A stretch of 37,102 bases of DNA, from NCBI GenBank assembly GCA_031262085.1, contig JAISIN010000098.1, positions 1 to 37,102 on the forward strand, given 5' to 3'. The translations under genes and the position numbers were made by a program. Of this stretch, positions 35,390 through 37,102 are shown piece by piece. Source of the stretch: Prevotellaceae bacterium. Lineage in GTDB: Bacteria; Bacteroidota; Bacteroidia; Bacteroidales; Bacteroidaceae. Below the pieces are notes generated by a model, which did no database searches, was not told where the DNA came from, and was given only the letters and a program-made list of their open reading frames with translations. Within the stretch, counting starts at the first letter, position 1. Each line of letters starts with the position of its first letter.

Positions 35390-35397
35390 TATCTTTG
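35390..35397 (+). promoter_or_regulatory. -7 element of the exported oxidase-like gene
   Basis: TATCTTTG on the plus strand. The in-frame TTG at 35385 falls inside or before this element, so translation cannot begin there; the tandem ATGs at 35433 and 35436 are the start. Confidence 0.65.
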
Positions 35398-35432
35398 GCA
35401 GCGAATTTGCAAAACCATTAAAACCCCATGAG

Positions 35433-35921
35433 ATGATGAAGAAAATTTTATTCGTTGTGATGGTGCTGTTGTGTACTCAATACGCCACATTTGCCCAAAC
35501 CACTGCTGTCAAAGAGAAAGCTGCTGCCATGCAGCAGGTGCACGACTTTCTGAAGAAATGCGGCACCTACTATCTTGCTACCGTCGACGGCGACCAGCCA
35601 CGTGTGCGTCCGTTCGGAACGATACACATCTTCGACGGGAAACTCTACATTCAAACTGGTCATAAGAAACGGGTCGCACAGCAACTGGCTAAGAACCCCA
35701 AGGCGGAGATCTGCGCATTCAACGGTCAGCAGTGGATACGCGTCAAGACTACGCTGCTCGAAGACAAACGCAAAGAGGCTAAGCAGAGCATGCTCGATGC
35801 CAATCCCAGTTTGAAGTCGATGTACTCGGTCGACGACCCCAACACGCTGGTGCTCTATATGAAGGATACGACCGCCACGATTAGCTCCTTTTCGGGGAAG
35901 GACGTGGTGCTGGAGTTTTGA
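35433..35921 (+). CDS. Exported pyridoxamine 5'-phosphate oxidase-like flavin-binding protein
   Basis: The 162-residue protein has a clear signal peptide (MKKILFVVMVLLCTQYATFA, cleaved near residue 21) and then one split-barrel FMN-binding domain: YYLATVDGDQPRVRPFGTIHIFDGKLYIQT with GHKKRVAQQLAKNPKAEICAF. Most relatives are cytoplasmic. The domain family includes heme-degrading and F420- or FMN-using enzymes, so the substrate is open. A cysteine in the hydrophobic core (residue 14) does not form a good lipobox, so a periplasmic soluble protein is more likely. The gene stands alone and ends in a strong terminator. Confidence 0.8.
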   Translation: MMKKILFVVMVLLCTQYATFAQTTAVKEKAAAMQQVHDFLKKCGTYYLATVDGDQPRVRPFGTIHIFDGKLYIQTGHKKRVAQQLAKNPKAEICAFNGQQWIRVKTTLLEDKRKEAKQSMLDANPSLKSMYSVDDPNTLVLYMKDTTATISSFSGKDVVLEF

Positions 35922-36007
35922 GAATTGACTATTGACCGGATATAGTTGACAGAACGATTATACACAAAGTATATACGACGGAACTATTCAGTGTGTAATG
36001 AAAGTGA

Positions 36008-36054
36008 AGACTCTATGACGTTGATGTAATCACGACGTTATGGGGTCTTTTTTT
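36008..36054 (+). terminator. Intrinsic terminator of the oxidase-like gene
   Basis: AGACTCTATGACGT (36008-36021) pairs with ACGTTATGGGGTCT (36035-36048) over 14 positions, including three G-U pairs in plus-strand RNA, followed by a T run. On the minus strand these pairs would be A-C, so the terminator serves the plus strand. Confidence 0.88.
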
Positions 36055-36101
36055 ATTTTTGCACTTTGTGCCCACTTTCTGCATTTTATCGTCTCCTTTC
36101 A

Positions 36102-36132
36102 TTTGGAGAGTGAGATAATATGCCTATATTTG
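36102..36132 (+). promoter_or_regulatory. Canonical promoter followed by a 12-T tract
   Basis: TTTG (36102-36105), 19 nt, TATATTTG (36125-36132). Twelve T's occupy 36137-36148, just where transcription should start. It lies about 190 nt upstream of the Crp/Fnr-like gene; the region between holds a small CAAGC..GCTTG hairpin near 36183-36194 and no ORF. Confidence 0.7.
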
Positions 36133-36277
36133 TCCGTTTTTTTTTTTTGCATAACGTTTTTCTCGTTTCAGATCACCAATTACAAGCAGGCTTGCACTGT
36201 TTTTGCGAATTTATTAACCAATGGTAACTAATTGCAATAAAAATACTTTGGTGAAAACTTACCCATTAATTAACCTA

Positions 36278-36285
36278 TACATTTG
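36278..36285 (+). promoter_or_regulatory. Second -7 element upstream of the Crp/Fnr-like gene
   Basis: TACATTTG, followed by C; the in-frame TTG at 36283 lies in it, so it cannot be the translation start. No -33 at the usual distance. Confidence 0.45.
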
Positions 36286-36327
36286 CTTGCTTTTTTAATC
36301 AACATAATAAACCACTTAAAAACAAGG

Positions 36328-36921
36328 ATGAATATGGCACGTAAAATTAGCTCTTTAATTGAGAATGGCTTCCACACCAAAGGCATCATGCCTGTCAACA
36401 CACATCTGTCGGATGCCGAAAGACACATTTTGGATACTTGCTTCACGAAACGACCGGTCAAGCGGAATCAGACAGTTATCACCGACTATTCCGACAAATC
36501 CATCTACTTCGTCGAAGAGGGGATATTGGCGCACTATCTAATACACGAACGCAAGTACATCACTTTTCGGTTTACGCGCAAGGGTGAGTTTACGCGAGTC
36601 ACACCTTTTTCGCCGCTCGTTCCGACGCATCACATACAAGCGCTGTATCCGGGTACTGTATGGAAAGCCGACATCGAGCAACTCACCGATGCCACGCTAC
36701 AGCAGGCGCAGTTGACGCAGGTGCTGCTGCGTATCGTATCGACAGAGATCTCTTCCATCACGTCGCAATTGCTCTCTTTCTTGGAATATACGCCGCAAGA
36801 GCGTTATCTGCAGCTCATGGAGGAGCACAGCGTGCTCCTGCAAGAGGTGCCGCTGAAGCATTTAGCGTCGTATATCGGCATTACGCCGCAGTCGCTGAGT
36901 CGGTTGCGGGGGAGAATATAG
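36328..36921 (+). CDS. Crp/Fnr-family transcription regulator
   Basis: The 197-residue protein has an N-terminal cyclic-nucleotide-binding-like beta roll (about residues 30-110: KRNQTVITDYSDKSIYFVEEGILAHYLI), a connecting helix (QLLSFLEYTPQERYLQLMEE, typical of the Bacteroidetes Crp group), and a C-terminal helix-turn-helix (about 172-197: EVPLKHLASYIGITPQSLSRLRGRI). It lacks the cAMP phosphate-binding signature and the Fnr cysteines, so its ligand is unknown. The ATG at 36328 is preceded by AAGG; another ATG is at 36334. Confidence 0.85.
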   Translation: MNMARKISSLIENGFHTKGIMPVNTHLSDAERHILDTCFTKRPVKRNQTVITDYSDKSIYFVEEGILAHYLIHERKYITFRFTRKGEFTRVTPFSPLVPTHHIQALYPGTVWKADIEQLTDATLQQAQLTQVLLRIVSTEISSITSQLLSFLEYTPQERYLQLMEEHSVLLQEVPLKHLASYIGITPQSLSRLRGRI

Positions 36922-36934
36922 TGACAGAGATGGC

Positions 36935-36973
36935 ACACGGATGATACAGATGAGGCGGATGACCGCAGATGAG
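36935..36973. repeat. Short GATGA periodic repeat
   Basis: GATGA recurs at 36940, 36949, 36958 and 36968 (spacing 9, 9 and 10) with GC-rich variable bases between, in the gap between two convergent genes. Possibly a remnant of a longer tandem repeat. Confidence 0.5.
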
Positions 36974-36983
36974 AGCCTACCCT

Positions 36984-37102
36984 CTACATTCCCCACACGG
37001 TAATCGTTCGTCCGCCGTAGTTTTCCTTCCGGTGCCAAATCTTCTTGCTCCACGTGGCGCTCTTGTCGCGATTGAACAGAATGAAGTGTCCTTCGGCATC
37101 GG
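36984..37102 (-). CDS. Unidentified protein, C-terminal fragment
   Basis: An open minus-strand frame enters from the right edge and ends at a TAG (36984-36986). The last 38 residues contain GHFILFNRDKSATWSKKIW and end GGRTITVWGM: compositionally like a real protein, rich in aromatic and basic residues, perhaps a beta-strand C-terminus. It is convergent with the Crp/Fnr-like gene. I do not recognise the family, and its start lies outside the window. Confidence 0.5.
   Translation of the reverse strand, partial: DAEGHFILFNRDKSATWSKKIWHRKENYGGRTITVWGM

Overview
The window is a chromosomal segment from a member of the Bacteroidales. The evidence is a repeated promoter pattern of TTTG, 19-20 nt, then TAnnTTTG (the Bacteroidetes -33/-7 consensus), exported proteins with little lipobox signal, a type IX secretion (T9SS) C-terminal sorting domain, a V-type ATPase operon of Bacteroidales layout, and a very long IF-2. 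The T9SS domain points to the Porphyromonadaceae/Tannerellaceae side rather than to Bacteroides itself. Almost all of it is core genome; no insertion sequence, phage, CRISPR array or tRNA was seen. Layout: 1-281 is the N-terminal part of an AAA-like ATPase (minus). 506-1798 is metK. 1912-5315 is a tight three-gene plus-strand cluster: a 2[4Fe-4S] ferredoxin-like protein, a radical SAM protein with extra C-terminal cysteines, and a fusion of DUF116 with an isoprenyl diphosphate synthase. I know no assigned pathway for this trio and regard it as the best candidate for an undescribed system. 5312-11509 is the branched-chain amino acid operon ilvD-ilvB-ilvN-acyl-ACP thioesterase-ilvC (minus), preceded by a full ribosome-mediated attenuator: canonical promoter, a 21-residue Leu/Ile/Val-rich leader peptide, an antiterminator and a terminator. 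11619-14868 is a minus-strand ECF sigma operon: T9SS mini-protein, sigma factor, single-span putative anti-sigma, Spy-like protein, terminator, then an exported carboxypeptidase-regulatory-like protein. 14890-18655 holds rnz, rpsA and a type II pantothenate kinase (minus). The kinase is divergent from yraN and ogt (plus) across a long palindrome carrying both promoters. 19765-20387 has no protein gene but is full of structure: a 23-bp tandem repeat, a strong hairpin terminator and a probable 6S RNA with its own promoter. 20388-27934 is a V-type ATPase operon (E, DUF2764, A, B, D, I, K; minus) with no recognisable C or F subunit and with the Na+-ligand pattern in subunit K. 27974-33059 is rimP-nusA-infB (minus) with an intrinsic terminator in its leader. 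33083-35336 is an acyl-CoA synthetase with an XRE-cupin regulator (minus), divergent from an exported pyridoxamine-phosphate-oxidase-like protein. A Crp/Fnr-like regulator (plus) and the C-terminal fragment of an unidentified gene (minus) close the window. Functionally the segment joins one-carbon/SAM supply, branched-chain amino acid synthesis, CoA synthesis, ion-coupled energetics, translation/transcription factors and an envelope-stress module. Many regulatory elements can be read directly: about ten complete -33/-7 promoters, one certain attenuator, one probable leader terminator, and several factor-independent terminators whose G-U pairs reveal the transcribed strand. Start codons were moved from upstream TTG codons or upstream in-frame extensions to internal ATGs for several genes; the reasons are given in each entry.
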